A stretch of DNA of 64,000 bases, from NCBI GenBank assembly GCA_012518115.1, contig JAAYTD010000029.1:17876-81875 (forward strand), given 5' to 3'. Origin of the DNA: Ignavibacteria bacterium (GTDB lineage: Bacteria > Bacteroidota > Ignavibacteria > Kapaibacteriales > UBA2268). The position numbers and the translations under genes are program-made. Shown one piece after another: positions 1-8,800 of this stretch. The notes below the pieces were generated by a model that was given only the letters and a program-made list of their open reading frames with translations, ran no database searches and was not told the origin of the DNA. Position 1 is the stretch's first letter; every line of letters starts with the position of its first letter.

Positions 1-14
1 ATCATAAATCTTGT

Positions 15-58
15 AAAGACTGGACGTTATTTTTTTCTCTTTGTTCAGTCTTTTTTTT
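15..58 (+). terminator. Rho-independent terminator of an upstream gene outside the window
   Basis: AAAGACTG (15-22) pairs perfectly with CAGTCTTT (46-53), and the right arm runs into eight T residues. The 23-nt loop is long, so the hairpin is plausible rather than strong. The T run on the + strand means it would end a rightward transcript that begins before this window. The 50 bases after it, before tsaD, are almost pure A/T. Confidence 0.55.
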
Positions 59-110
59 GCTTATAATTTTTACTTATATTTACTTATATTTATTTTATAC
101 ATTTTAAAAA

Positions 111-1133
111 ATGCTTCTTGCGATAGAATCTTCTTGTGATGAAACCTCAGCAGCAGTTATACATAATTCTGTTGCTTTAAGTAACATTATTTCGTCACAA
201 TATTTTCATAGTAAATATGGCGGAGTAGTTCCTGAGCTAGCTTCGCGCGCTCATTTGCAAACTATTTCAAAAATTATATCTGAGGCTCTAAGTAGCGCTG
301 GGGTTAGTTTTTCTGACATAGAGGCATTAGCTGTAACAAGTGAGCCGGGTTTAATAGGTTCGCTTGTTGTAGGTTCTAACTTTGGCAAGGGCTTAGCAAT
401 AAAGTATAATTTGCCTATTGTTCCTGTTAATCATATTGAAGGACATATTTTTTCTGGATTTTTACGAGATGAAACACCAAAATTTCCTGTAATTACTTTA
501 GTTGTAAGTGGCGGACACACTGCAATTTTTTATGTAAAATCTTATAATGATTATGAAATTGTCGGTTTAACTCGCGATGATGCAGCAGGCGAAGCTTTTG
601 ATAAAATTGCAAAACTTTGTAACTTGCCGTATCCTGGTGGTCCTGAAATAGACAGATTAGCAAAAAGTGGTAATTGTAAAAAATATAATTTCCCGCGTTC
701 AATGATTAATTCGAAAGATTTTGATTTTAGTTTTAGTGGATTAAAAACATCTGTACGGTATTTTGTCCAAAAAAACTTTCCAAACGGAATCCCAGACGAT
801 GTTATTCCTGATATTGCGGCATCCGTTCAAGCTGCAATAGTTGAAGTTCTTGTAACAAAAACAATTAATGCTGCAAAAAAATATAAAGTAAAAACTATAT
901 TTATAGCAGGCGGAGTAAGTGCTAACTCTAGCTTGCGATATGAAATGAAACAACAAGCTGAAAAAAATAATATGATAGCACTAGCGCCTGAAATGTCGTA
1001 CTGTATGGATAACGCTGCTATGATAGGATTTATAGCAGAAAAAAAGTTTTTGGAAAATAAAAACAAGTATAATGCTCTTACTTTTACAGTTTCATCAAAT
1101 TCATTAAGATCTTCACAATATAAAAGAAAATAA
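111..1133 (+). CDS. tsaD: tRNA N6-adenosine threonylcarbamoyltransferase TsaD
   Basis: TsaD transfers the threonylcarbamoyl group from TC-AMP to A37 of ANN-reading tRNAs, working in the cytoplasm with TsaB and TsaE (neither is in this window). The 340-residue length is normal for bacterial TsaD. The N-terminus IESSCDETS is the family signature of the ASKHA fold. HIEGH (His108, His112) supplies the metal-binding histidines, VVSGGHT and PYPGGPEIDRLA are typical nucleotide-binding segments, and the C-terminal MDNAAMIG carries the third metal ligand. The ATG start gives the expected N-terminus directly. Only 39 bases separate it from the ABC exporter, so the two may be co-transcribed. Confidence 0.97.
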   Translation: MLLAIESSCDETSAAVIHNSVALSNIISSQYFHSKYGGVVPELASRAHLQTISKIISEALSSAGVSFSDIEALAVTSEPGLIGSLVVGSNFGKGLAIKYNLPIVPVNHIEGHIFSGFLRDETPKFPVITLVVSGGHTAIFYVKSYNDYEIVGLTRDDAAGEAFDKIAKLCNLPYPGGPEIDRLAKSGNCKKYNFPRSMINSKDFDFSFSGLKTSVRYFVQKNFPNGIPDDVIPDIAASVQAAIVEVLVTKTINAAKKYKVKTIFIAGGVSANSSLRYEMKQQAEKNNMIALAPEMSYCMDNAAMIGFIAEKKFLENKNKYNALTFTVSSNSLRSSQYKRK

Positions 1134-1172
1134 AATAAGAAAACAGATTATAAATAATAACAATATAAGAAA

Positions 1173-3044
1173 TTGCATACTTCATATAAAAATACTGAAC
1201 CGAAAAAAAGCACCTTTAATATCTTAAAACATACTTGGCAGTTTGTTTTGCCTGTCAAAGGGTTGTTTATTTTGTCTTTAATATTAAATTTCTTTTTTTC
1301 ACTATTTTCAGTTTTATCAATTACTTTAATTAAGCCGATTATAGAAATTATTTTCGATACATCTGCTACTACAGAACAGAAAAAACAGCCAGAAAACTTA
1401 ACTTTTTTAGAGCAACTAAAAGACGATGTATTTTCGTATGTACAAGATGTAATAACGGTCTCAGATACTTCAGAAACATTATTTCGTTTTGGTGTTTTAG
1501 TTTTTTTAGTTTTTTTGCTTAAAAATATTTTTAAGCTTAGTGGTAATATTGTTAACTGTAAATTTGAAGAGAGTGTAATTAAGGACGTTCGTGATACGAT
1601 TTTTAAAAAAATCAGTTCGCTTTCTTTAGATTTTTTCAATCGGAGTAAACTTGGTAATTTGATGTCAATAATTACAAATGATGTAACAATAGTTAATCAA
1701 ACTGTAATAAATGCTACTACTTCCACTTTACGAGAAGGTTTGCAAATTTTACTTTTTCTTGCCGTTCTATTTTCTATTTCCGTAAAATTAACTTTAATCA
1801 CTTTTGTAGCTGGTCTCGCTATTTTAGGAATAATCAGAATAGCTTTAAAATATCTAAAGCGTTATGCAAGCAGAATGCAAGAAGCTATGGCAGATTTTAC
1901 AAGTACAATGTCTGAAATACTTTCTGGTATTCGTGTTGTAAAAGCATTTGTGGCGGAGAAGAATGCAAATGCACGTTTTAGAAATGACACTAAAAATTAT
2001 GTTGTTTCTTCTGTTAAACATACAAAAATAACTTCGTTAGTTCCTATTTTAAGTGAACTTGCAGCAATTTGTGCGCTTGTTGTAGTTCTTGTTCAAGGTG
2101 GTTTATTAATCTCTCAAGGTGAAATTCCGAGTGCAGATTTAATGCTATTTTTATTTGCACTGTTTTCTATAATGGCACCAATAATTGTAGTTACAAACAA
2201 TATTGCAGGATTTCAGCGTGGAATAGTAGCTGGAAATAGAATTTTTAGAATTCTTGACTTAGAACCAAGTGTTCAAGATGGAGATATCGAATTTAGCCAT
2301 TTTCAAAATAGTATTGAATTTAAGAATGTTAGTTTTAAATATGATACTGAAAGAGAAGATTATGTTTTGAAAAATATTAATTTGAAGATAGAGAAAGGTA
2401 AGCAAATAGCTTTAGTAGGCGCTAGTGGAAGTGGAAAATCTACTATTTTAGATTTAATTGTTCGCTTTTATGATGTATGCGACGGTTCAATTCTCATTGA
2501 TGGCATTGACTTACGAAAATTAAAATTAAGTTCCTACAGAAAACTGTTTGGCATTGTTTCGCAAGAAAACATATTATTTAATGATACTATAAAAGCCAAC
2601 ATTACTTACGGCTTACAAGATTTTGATGAACAAGATGTGATACAAGCATCTAAAAATGCTAATTGTTATAATTTCATACAAAACATGCCTAATAAATTTG
2701 AAACACATTTAGGTGATAGAGGCGTCAATGTCAGTGGCGGTGAAAGACAAAGAATAGCTATAGCTCGAGCGATTATCAGAAATCCGGATATTTTAATATT
2801 TGATGAAGCTACTTCAGCACTTGACGCAGAATCGGAAAAAATTGTGCAAGAAGCTATAAACAATTCACTTAAAAATAAAACAGCAATTATTGTAGCTCAT
2901 AGATTATCTACTGTTATTAATTGTGATGAAATTATTGTGTTTGAAAACGGAGAAATTGTAGAACGCGGAACGCATCAACAACTTATTGATAAAGACGGAA
3001 CTTATAAAAAATTATATGAACTACAGTTCAAAGCAAACAACTAG
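1173..3044 (+). CDS. ABC exporter, permease-ATPase fusion (MsbA/lipid exporter type)
   Basis: A 623-residue half-transporter of the inner membrane that would act as a homodimer. Residues about 20-340 hold the six-helix type I exporter membrane domain. The C-terminal ATPase has Walker A GASGSGKST (about 416-424), signature VSGGERQR (about 519), Walker B ILIFDEATSALD (about 540) and the H-loop AHRLST (about 575). The family includes MsbA, which flips lipid A, and many drug exporters; the sequence does not say which substrate applies here. The start is a TTG followed by a sensible N-terminus; the next in-frame ATG is far inside the domain, so TTG is the likely start. Confidence 0.9.
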   Translation: MHTSYKNTEPKKSTFNILKHTWQFVLPVKGLFILSLILNFFFSLFSVLSITLIKPIIEIIFDTSATTEQKKQPENLTFLEQLKDDVFSYVQDVITVSDTSETLFRFGVLVFLVFLLKNIFKLSGNIVNCKFEESVIKDVRDTIFKKISSLSLDFFNRSKLGNLMSIITNDVTIVNQTVINATTSTLREGLQILLFLAVLFSISVKLTLITFVAGLAILGIIRIALKYLKRYASRMQEAMADFTSTMSEILSGIRVVKAFVAEKNANARFRNDTKNYVVSSVKHTKITSLVPILSELAAICALVVVLVQGGLLISQGEIPSADLMLFLFALFSIMAPIIVVTNNIAGFQRGIVAGNRIFRILDLEPSVQDGDIEFSHFQNSIEFKNVSFKYDTEREDYVLKNINLKIEKGKQIALVGASGSGKSTILDLIVRFYDVCDGSILIDGIDLRKLKLSSYRKLFGIVSQENILFNDTIKANITYGLQDFDEQDVIQASKNANCYNFIQNMPNKFETHLGDRGVNVSGGERQRIAIARAIIRNPDILIFDEATSALDAESEKIVQEAINNSLKNKTAIIVAHRLSTVINCDEIIVFENGEIVERGTHQQLIDKDGTYKKLYELQFKANN

Positions 3045-3192
3045 TAAAACACTATATAAAAAATTATAAATTTATGCTAAATTAACAATTTAACTTATTA
3101 ACAAAAAACTCTGTAGATAATTTTAACAAAGTTACATGTTTGTTATTAAATAGTTTTATGTAAATTAGTGTAAATTTATTATATTTGTTGTA

Positions 3193-3227
3193 TTGTATAC
3201 ATAGTTATAATTAAATATTTAACTTTG
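3193..3227 (+). promoter_or_regulatory. Bacteroidota-type promoter of the GAF/GGDEF-like gene
   Basis: TAACTTTG at 3220-3227 is an exact match to the TAnnTTTG -7 element. A TTG at 3193-3195 is a weak -33 candidate, because the spacing of 24 is a few bases too long. The -7 box overlaps a TTG that would otherwise be read as the gene start, which supports the downstream ATG at 3261. Confidence 0.5.
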
Positions 3228-3260
3228 GGTTGCTTAATTTTTAAAAAAACGTCTTCTTTT

Positions 3261-5630
3261 ATGGAAAAAAACATAAAATTTATATTAAAACAGATAAGTT
3301 ATCGAGAAATACTTTCGATACTTTTAATTATTGTCGGTATTTATTTTGCTATAGATTGTTCTGATGTTACGCTAAAAATAATTTCTGTCTTTGTAGCATT
3401 TTTCGGGCTTGTGAGCCTTATAAACATAATTGCACAAAAAATCACTTATTCCGTTAAACATGATAGATTTAAGATTAAATCTGCAACTCAACTGAAAACA
3501 ACTGTTATATCAGATGTGCAAGCTAAACGTACTACTATCGATAACTTTGAAGTTAGTCAAAGTGATGATAATGCAATGCTTGATTTTATAGGAGCTGATG
3601 AAGGATTTGTCATTGTAAATAAATCTGCAAATATAAAACAATCCGAAACCATCACAACAAATGAAACTCAACAAAAACAACAAAAAATATTTGCTATAGA
3701 TTTTGAAATTAAAGAAAAAGATATACATAAAAAAGTAAATGAAGAACCTGAAATTATTATTGATATAAACAAAGAAGAAGAAAAGTCGAGTAATATTATT
3801 GCTGAAAAAATTGTAAAAGAAAGTGAAAATATACAAGTCAAGATTTTAGAAGCTGAAGATAATCAAGAAGAAGAAAAGATAGTTGATGAAGAAGCAACAG
3901 AAGAAAAAAAGATAATTGATGAAGAAAAAATAGAAGAAGAAAAAGTAGAGCAAAAAGAAATAGTAGAAGAGGAAAAAGAATATCTTGAAAAATTAGAGTT
4001 TAAAAACAATGATATATTAGATGATGATACATCTGAAAAAGAAAACATAGAAGATGTATTGCAGAATGTAAAATTGCAAAAAGAAGATGAAGAAGAAACG
4101 CAAAAAGAGCAATCTAAATTAGAAATCCCTCGTTCATTGATAGTTGATGATAAAGAGTTCAACAATCCTATGGAGGAATTTGGTTTTCTCGTCTCTCGTT
4201 TTCTCGTTATTATTCGCTCTGTTATTGAAGCGAATACAGTTGCTTTTGTTTGGGTTAATTATGAAAATCAGAGTTTACTTTTTGATGTTTATATGAATTC
4301 ACCAAAAGTAAAAGATAAAATTAGAAAAAACACAAAAATTCCTTTTGGTAACGATATTTTAAGTCAAATAGTACAAAATGCTAAACCGGAGATTTTAACA
4401 AATATAAATCCAATTGCAGAACTTGATTTAATTCCTTATTATTCTGAGAATGTAAATACTGCTTCTTTCATTGGCATTCCAATACTGTTTGAAAATAAAG
4501 TTGTTGGAATTTTATGTGCCGATACAGATAAAGTAGAGGCTTATGAAGAATCAACAGTAGCATTTTTAGGACAATTTACTCGATTGTTATCGACATTATT
4601 TTCTTCTTATACTAAAAAATTTGTTACTCAAAATGCAACTAAGATATTAGAAGCTATCAATAATTTAACAAAAATTATTACAGAAAAAGATTATTCTTTT
4701 TCCAATGTTTGTGCTGCATTGTTAGAATTAATAGCAGAAATGTATGAGTGTTCTTCTGTAGGAATTTGTATCTATAACGAACAGACTAAAGAATGGCAAG
4801 TTAGTAACTATAAATCCACTGAAGAAGTTGTTGACGATTTGTTTTTTAGCACACCTATTGTTTTAGACAGATCTTTAGTAGGAATTAGCATTGCTGACTG
4901 TAGAAATATTTTTATAGCACAACTTCCTGATGAATATACACGAGTTAACAACTATGAACCACTTATTGAAAACGGCTCTTTTATTTCTATTCCTATTAAA
5001 TCTGTAACAAATATTTACGGAGCTCTATTCTTAGAAGCTAGAGCTAGTTCCATTCTTAACGCTGTTGAATTTGAAGTACTTGAAGCGTTATGTAACCATA
5101 TAGGTGAAATATATGAAAAAATTAATATGGTTAGGTTGTTCAACGAAAATGTATCTATTGATAGACAAACTGGAATACTAAATAATAAAGCGTTGAAAAA
5201 CAGGATACAAGAAGAGCTCGTTAGAAATCAAGAAGTTGAACAGAAATTATCTTTAGTGCTAATATCTTTAGATAAGTATTCTGCTTTTAATGATATTAAT
5301 AAGAAAAATAAAATTATAAACTATCTCATAAAAGAAATTCGTAAGCATCTGAAAAAATATGAAATTATAGGTAGAATTAACGAAGATGTTATAGGAATTT
5401 TAAATATAAATCAAGATGCTGAACAAGTAAAACATTATGTAGAAAAAGTTAGACATCAAATAGCTACAAAATTTGTTGAAATAAATGGACACAAAATCGT
5501 TCTTACAATTAGCGCTGGAATTGTAACTGCTGTCAAGAGTGATACTTTTGAATCATTTACAACAAATGCAACGATAGCTTTGCACAAAGCTCAAGAACGA
5601 GGCGGAAATGCTTTGCAAATATATCAATAG
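3261..5630 (+). CDS. Membrane-anchored GAF-GAF protein with degenerate GGDEF domain
   Basis: About 789 residues. Two hydrophobic helices near the N-terminus (roughly residues 10-50) anchor the protein. A long, very acidic Glu/Lys-rich linker follows (about 120-290). After it come two GAF-like sensory modules (about 310-460 and 475-640; the first includes FIGIPILFENKVVGILCAD, the second FISIPIKSVTNIYGALFLE). The C-terminal 140 residues have the GGDEF-domain layout (DRQTGILNNKAL ... ISAGIV), but the catalytic loop reads GRINEDVIGIL in place of RxGGDEF. It is therefore unlikely to make c-di-GMP; it may bind a nucleotide or act as a scaffold. A TTG 36 bases upstream could be read in frame but lies in the promoter. 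Confidence 0.75.
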   Translation: MEKNIKFILKQISYREILSILLIIVGIYFAIDCSDVTLKIISVFVAFFGLVSLINIIAQKITYSVKHDRFKIKSATQLKTTVISDVQAKRTTIDNFEVSQSDDNAMLDFIGADEGFVIVNKSANIKQSETITTNETQQKQQKIFAIDFEIKEKDIHKKVNEEPEIIIDINKEEEKSSNIIAEKIVKESENIQVKILEAEDNQEEEKIVDEEATEEKKIIDEEKIEEEKVEQKEIVEEEKEYLEKLEFKNNDILDDDTSEKENIEDVLQNVKLQKEDEEETQKEQSKLEIPRSLIVDDKEFNNPMEEFGFLVSRFLVIIRSVIEANTVAFVWVNYENQSLLFDVYMNSPKVKDKIRKNTKIPFGNDILSQIVQNAKPEILTNINPIAELDLIPYYSENVNTASFIGIPILFENKVVGILCADTDKVEAYEESTVAFLGQFTRLLSTLFSSYTKKFVTQNATKILEAINNLTKIITEKDYSFSNVCAALLELIAEMYECSSVGICIYNEQTKEWQVSNYKSTEEVVDDLFFSTPIVLDRSLVGISIADCRNIFIAQLPDEYTRVNNYEPLIENGSFISIPIKSVTNIYGALFLEARASSILNAVEFEVLEALCNHIGEIYEKINMVRLFNENVSIDRQTGILNNKALKNRIQEELVRNQEVEQKLSLVLISLDKYSAFNDINKKNKIINYLIKEIRKHLKKYEIIGRINEDVIGILNINQDAEQVKHYVEKVRHQIATKFVEINGHKIVLTISAGIVTAVKSDTFESFTTNATIALHKAQERGGNALQIYQ

Positions 5631-5920
5631 CTAACTATAAAAAATGAATATTGCAATTTTCATAAATAATTATCAATTTTAGAACTTGCATAATTGTCTT
5701 TAAATAAAATTATTTTTATAGTATTAAATCCAAAATAAATTAGTATCTTTAAGAAGATTTTTTCAATTGAGTGAAACTAATTGGTCAGACTGCATTACAC
5801 ACACAATAGCCAAATGTATGAACTACAACTTTTTCAATAGAAAAAGATAAAAATTTGAAAACAAGTTGAATTTTAGTATAGTTATTTCCATAAAAATAGT
5901 ATAAGAAGTATCAAATAAGC

Positions 5921-8431
5921 ATGGCAAAGAAAGAACAAATAACAATAACTGATTATATATCAGGCATTGAGATACCTGCAACACCAGAAGAGACTGAAGC
6001 AGTTCAAATCTTTTCACGTCAATTAGTTGAAGATTACGGCTATCCTGTTACTCACATTCAAACGCGACCGCAACACCGTGTAAAAGTTCGTCCTTCAGAC
6101 ACAAAAAAGGAGTACCCTGTGGACATTGCTGTGTTTTCAGGTTCACTAAAAATGGACGAAACGCTTTACATTATTGTAGAATGTAAAAAGAAAAACCGCA
6201 AAGATGGCAGAACTCAGTTAGAAAATTACTTAACACTTTCATCGGCTTATCTTGGTGTGTGGTTTAACGGTGAGGAACGCCTTTTTATTCGCAAATTTGT
6301 AAAGTCAAACGGTGAAGTATATTTTGAAGAAATACCCAATATTCCCAAATATAAGCAACGTATTGAAGATATCGGACAGTTCAAACGCTCTGATTTAAAA
6401 CCAACTCACAATTTAAAAGCCATCTTCAAATCTATTCGCAATCATTTAGCAGCAAACACTGTTGGAGCAACTCGTGATGAAGTTTTAGCACAACAACTTA
6501 TCAATATTATTTTTTGCAAAATTTACGATGAAAAATATACTGCACCTGACAAGATTGTTCGTTTTCGTGCAGGAATTGACGAAAAACCACAGGAAGTAGA
6601 AGCACGAATTTTAGATCTTTTCAGTGAGGTAAAAACCAATTCGCCGGAAGTAATTGACAGTGAAGATAAAATAACATTAGATACAAAATCTTTAATGTTC
6701 ATTGTTGGCGAACTGCAAAATTATTCCTTAATGGAAAGCGAGCGCGATGTTATTGCTGATGCTTTTGAAACCTTTATCGGACACGCCTTAAAAGGTGGAC
6801 AAGGACAGTTTTTTACTCCACGAAATGTAGTAAAAATGATTGTTGACATTATACAGCCTACCGAAAGCGATAAAATTATAGACCCCGCTTGCGGAAGTGG
6901 CGGTTTCTTAATCGAGGCATTAAGATATGTTTGGCATAAAACAAATCAAAAATATACAAAATTGGGCTGGAATGATATTGAAATTACCAAGAAAAAAATA
7001 GAAATTGCCACGAAAAATTTCAGAGGAATTGACAAAGATTACTTTCTTTCAAAAGTTGCCAAAGCCTATATGAATTTGGTTGGAGACGGCACAACAGGGA
7101 TTTTCTGCGAAGATAGTTTAGAAAATCCTAAAAATTGGCGTTCCGAAGCCAAAACAAAAATTGAATTAGGAACTTTTGACGTGTTACTTACTAATCCGCC
7201 TTTTGGCGACAAAATTAAAGTGAAAGGCGAAGATAAACTCAAACAATTTGAACTTGCACATAATTGGCAATTAAAAGAAAATATTTATTCAAAAGGCAAA
7301 CTTAAATCGGAACGACCACCTCAAATTCTTTTCATAGAACGTTGTATGCAACTATTAAAAAATAATGGACGAATGGCAATGGTGTTACCCGAAGGCACTT
7401 TTGGCAATCCATCTGATCGTTATATTTGGAATTATATATTGCAGAACTCACAAATAGAGGCTATTATTAGTATGCCAAGTGATACTTTTCAGCCACATAC
7501 ACACTTTAAAACGAGTGTAATGGTGCTTAGAAAAGGCAAGCCTAAAGTAAGCGATTATCCTATTTTTATGAGTATTCCTGCTACTTGCGGTCATAACAAA
7601 AACGGCAAAGAAATATACAAACTAAACAACGATGGCTCTTTTATTTTTGACGAAAACAATAACCCTATAATTGATGATGAAATAGCTTTTGTAGCAGACC
7701 AATATCAGGAATTTATGAATGGAAAATTAAACACGAAAAGTCACTTAGGATTTAGTTTAAATTTTTCACAAATAAAAAATTGGATTTTCATACCCGATTA
7801 TTATGACCCCGAACTACGCCAAGAAATTGACGACCTGAATAACACCGATAAGTTTGAGGTGAAAACTATCGGCAATTTACTTAAAGATAAAGAGTTACAA
7901 ATAAAGCGAGGAAATGAAATAGGTTCACAGTTTTATGGAAAAGGCGAAATCCCATTTATCCGTACAAGCGACATTGTAAATTGGGAGTTGAAAATAGATC
8001 CAATAAAATGTGTACCAGAAGAAATTTACGAACAATACAGAAAACAACAAGATGTAAAAGAAAACGATATCTTATTCGTTAAGGACGGCACCTTTTTAAT
8101 TGGCAGAAGTGCAATAGTTACCAAAGCCGATGAGAAAATTATCATTCAAAGCCACTTGCTAAAAATGAGAGTATCCAAAGAGAGTAAAATAACACCTTTC
8201 TATCTTTTGTATTTGCTAAATACACCCATTGTACAGAAACAGATTGAAAAATACACTTTTATTCAAGGTACTATTTCTACTATTGGAGACCGAGTAAATG
8301 AATTAAGTCTGCCTATTCATAAGGACTTAAATAAGATAAAAGAAATTTCAGATGAAGTAAAAAGTATTATTGACACTAAACGAATATTAAAAGAAAGAAT
8401 TGATAATTTAATCAACAATTCAAAAGTATGA
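5921..8431 (+). CDS. Single-chain restriction-modification enzyme (nuclease + N6-adenine methylase + target recognition)
   Basis: An 836-residue fusion. Residues about 20-140 resemble the HsdR N-terminal nuclease fold, with a PD-(D/E)xK pattern (VDIAVF ... IIVECKKK). Residues about 165-560 form a HsdM-type N6-adenine methylase with SAM motif DPACGSGG (about 321-328) and catalytic NPPFG (about 425-429). Residues about 640-836 resemble one HsdS target-recognition half plus its conserved helix (GEIPFIRTSDIVNWEL, then a Lys/Glu-rich helix). The architecture is that of type IIG or BcgI-like enzymes, which cut and modify in one chain. A single recognition half would suit a symmetric dimer or a short asymmetric site. 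The gene overlaps the next small gene by ATGA. Confidence 0.85.
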   Translation: MAKKEQITITDYISGIEIPATPEETEAVQIFSRQLVEDYGYPVTHIQTRPQHRVKVRPSDTKKEYPVDIAVFSGSLKMDETLYIIVECKKKNRKDGRTQLENYLTLSSAYLGVWFNGEERLFIRKFVKSNGEVYFEEIPNIPKYKQRIEDIGQFKRSDLKPTHNLKAIFKSIRNHLAANTVGATRDEVLAQQLINIIFCKIYDEKYTAPDKIVRFRAGIDEKPQEVEARILDLFSEVKTNSPEVIDSEDKITLDTKSLMFIVGELQNYSLMESERDVIADAFETFIGHALKGGQGQFFTPRNVVKMIVDIIQPTESDKIIDPACGSGGFLIEALRYVWHKTNQKYTKLGWNDIEITKKKIEIATKNFRGIDKDYFLSKVAKAYMNLVGDGTTGIFCEDSLENPKNWRSEAKTKIELGTFDVLLTNPPFGDKIKVKGEDKLKQFELAHNWQLKENIYSKGKLKSERPPQILFIERCMQLLKNNGRMAMVLPEGTFGNPSDRYIWNYILQNSQIEAIISMPSDTFQPHTHFKTSVMVLRKGKPKVSDYPIFMSIPATCGHNKNGKEIYKLNNDGSFIFDENNNPIIDDEIAFVADQYQEFMNGKLNTKSHLGFSLNFSQIKNWIFIPDYYDPELRQEIDDLNNTDKFEVKTIGNLLKDKELQIKRGNEIGSQFYGKGEIPFIRTSDIVNWELKIDPIKCVPEEIYEQYRKQQDVKENDILFVKDGTFLIGRSAIVTKADEKIIIQSHLLKMRVSKESKITPFYLLYLLNTPIVQKQIEKYTFIQGTISTIGDRVNELSLPIHKDLNKIKEISDEVKSIIDTKRILKERIDNLINNSKV

Positions 8432-8634
8432 AACCGAAAATAATTAAGCGTGAGATAAAAATAACAGGACATTTAAGTTGTGAGGGACAACTGCATCTTT
8501 CTAACGGCTCTATTGTCCAATTTTCAGCAGATGAGGAGTTTGGCATACAACAGTGGGGAGCCTCAAAAGATGAACTGTGGATAACATTGCCTGTTGTTGA
8601 AAAATATTGGCAGAAATTATTAAATCAAATATGA
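8428..8634 (+). CDS. Small protein coupled to the restriction-modification gene
   Basis: A 68-residue protein whose ATG overlaps the stop of the large enzyme (ATGA), which implies translational coupling and a shared function. It is predicted to be soluble, with alternating beta strands, and has no transmembrane segment or helix-turn-helix that I can see. It could be a controller, a subunit or an inhibitor of the enzyme; I do not recognise the family. The end of this gene and the end of the enzyme gene are both echoed in the degenerate copy just downstream, so the two genes have been duplicated as a unit at least once. Confidence 0.6.
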   Translation: MKPKIIKREIKITGHLSCEGQLHLSNGSIVQFSADEEFGIQQWGASKDELWITLPVVEKYWQKLLNQI

Positions 8635-8681
8635 ACTGATTTAGTTTTTTGTAAAACCACTTTAAAACTAAAAGTTAACCT

Positions 8682-8755
8682 GAAAGAATTGATAATCTAA
8701 TCAACAATTCAAAAGGTGAACTGTAAATTTCTTATCTGTCGTTGAAAAATATTGA
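8682..8755 (+). pseudogene. Decayed duplicate of the restriction-modification gene junction
   Basis: Bases 8682-8715 match 8393-8426, the last codons of the large enzyme, at 33 of 34 positions. Bases 8736-8755 match 8591-8610, near the end of the small gene, at 18 of 20. Both matches are in the same order and orientation, but about 145 bases between them are missing. This is a non-coding scar of a second copy of the 3' end of the module, left by tandem duplication or by exchange of the recognition domain. Confidence 0.8.
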
Positions 8756-8800
8756 TACAAAATAGAATTTATTTGTTTTTAAATACCATTTTTTAAGCCA

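Noticed and set aside
1148..1639. 163-residue frame on the - strand
   Set aside because: Opposite the well-supported ABC exporter; no motif of its own.
3225..3260. TTG start giving 12 more residues to the GAF protein
   Set aside because: The TTG is part of an exact TAACTTTG promoter box, so transcription begins after it.
5631..5920. Possible gene or RNA in the 290-base gap before the restriction gene
   Set aside because: No open frame on either strand with support, no stable hairpin, and no exact promoter box; only A/T-rich spacer seen.
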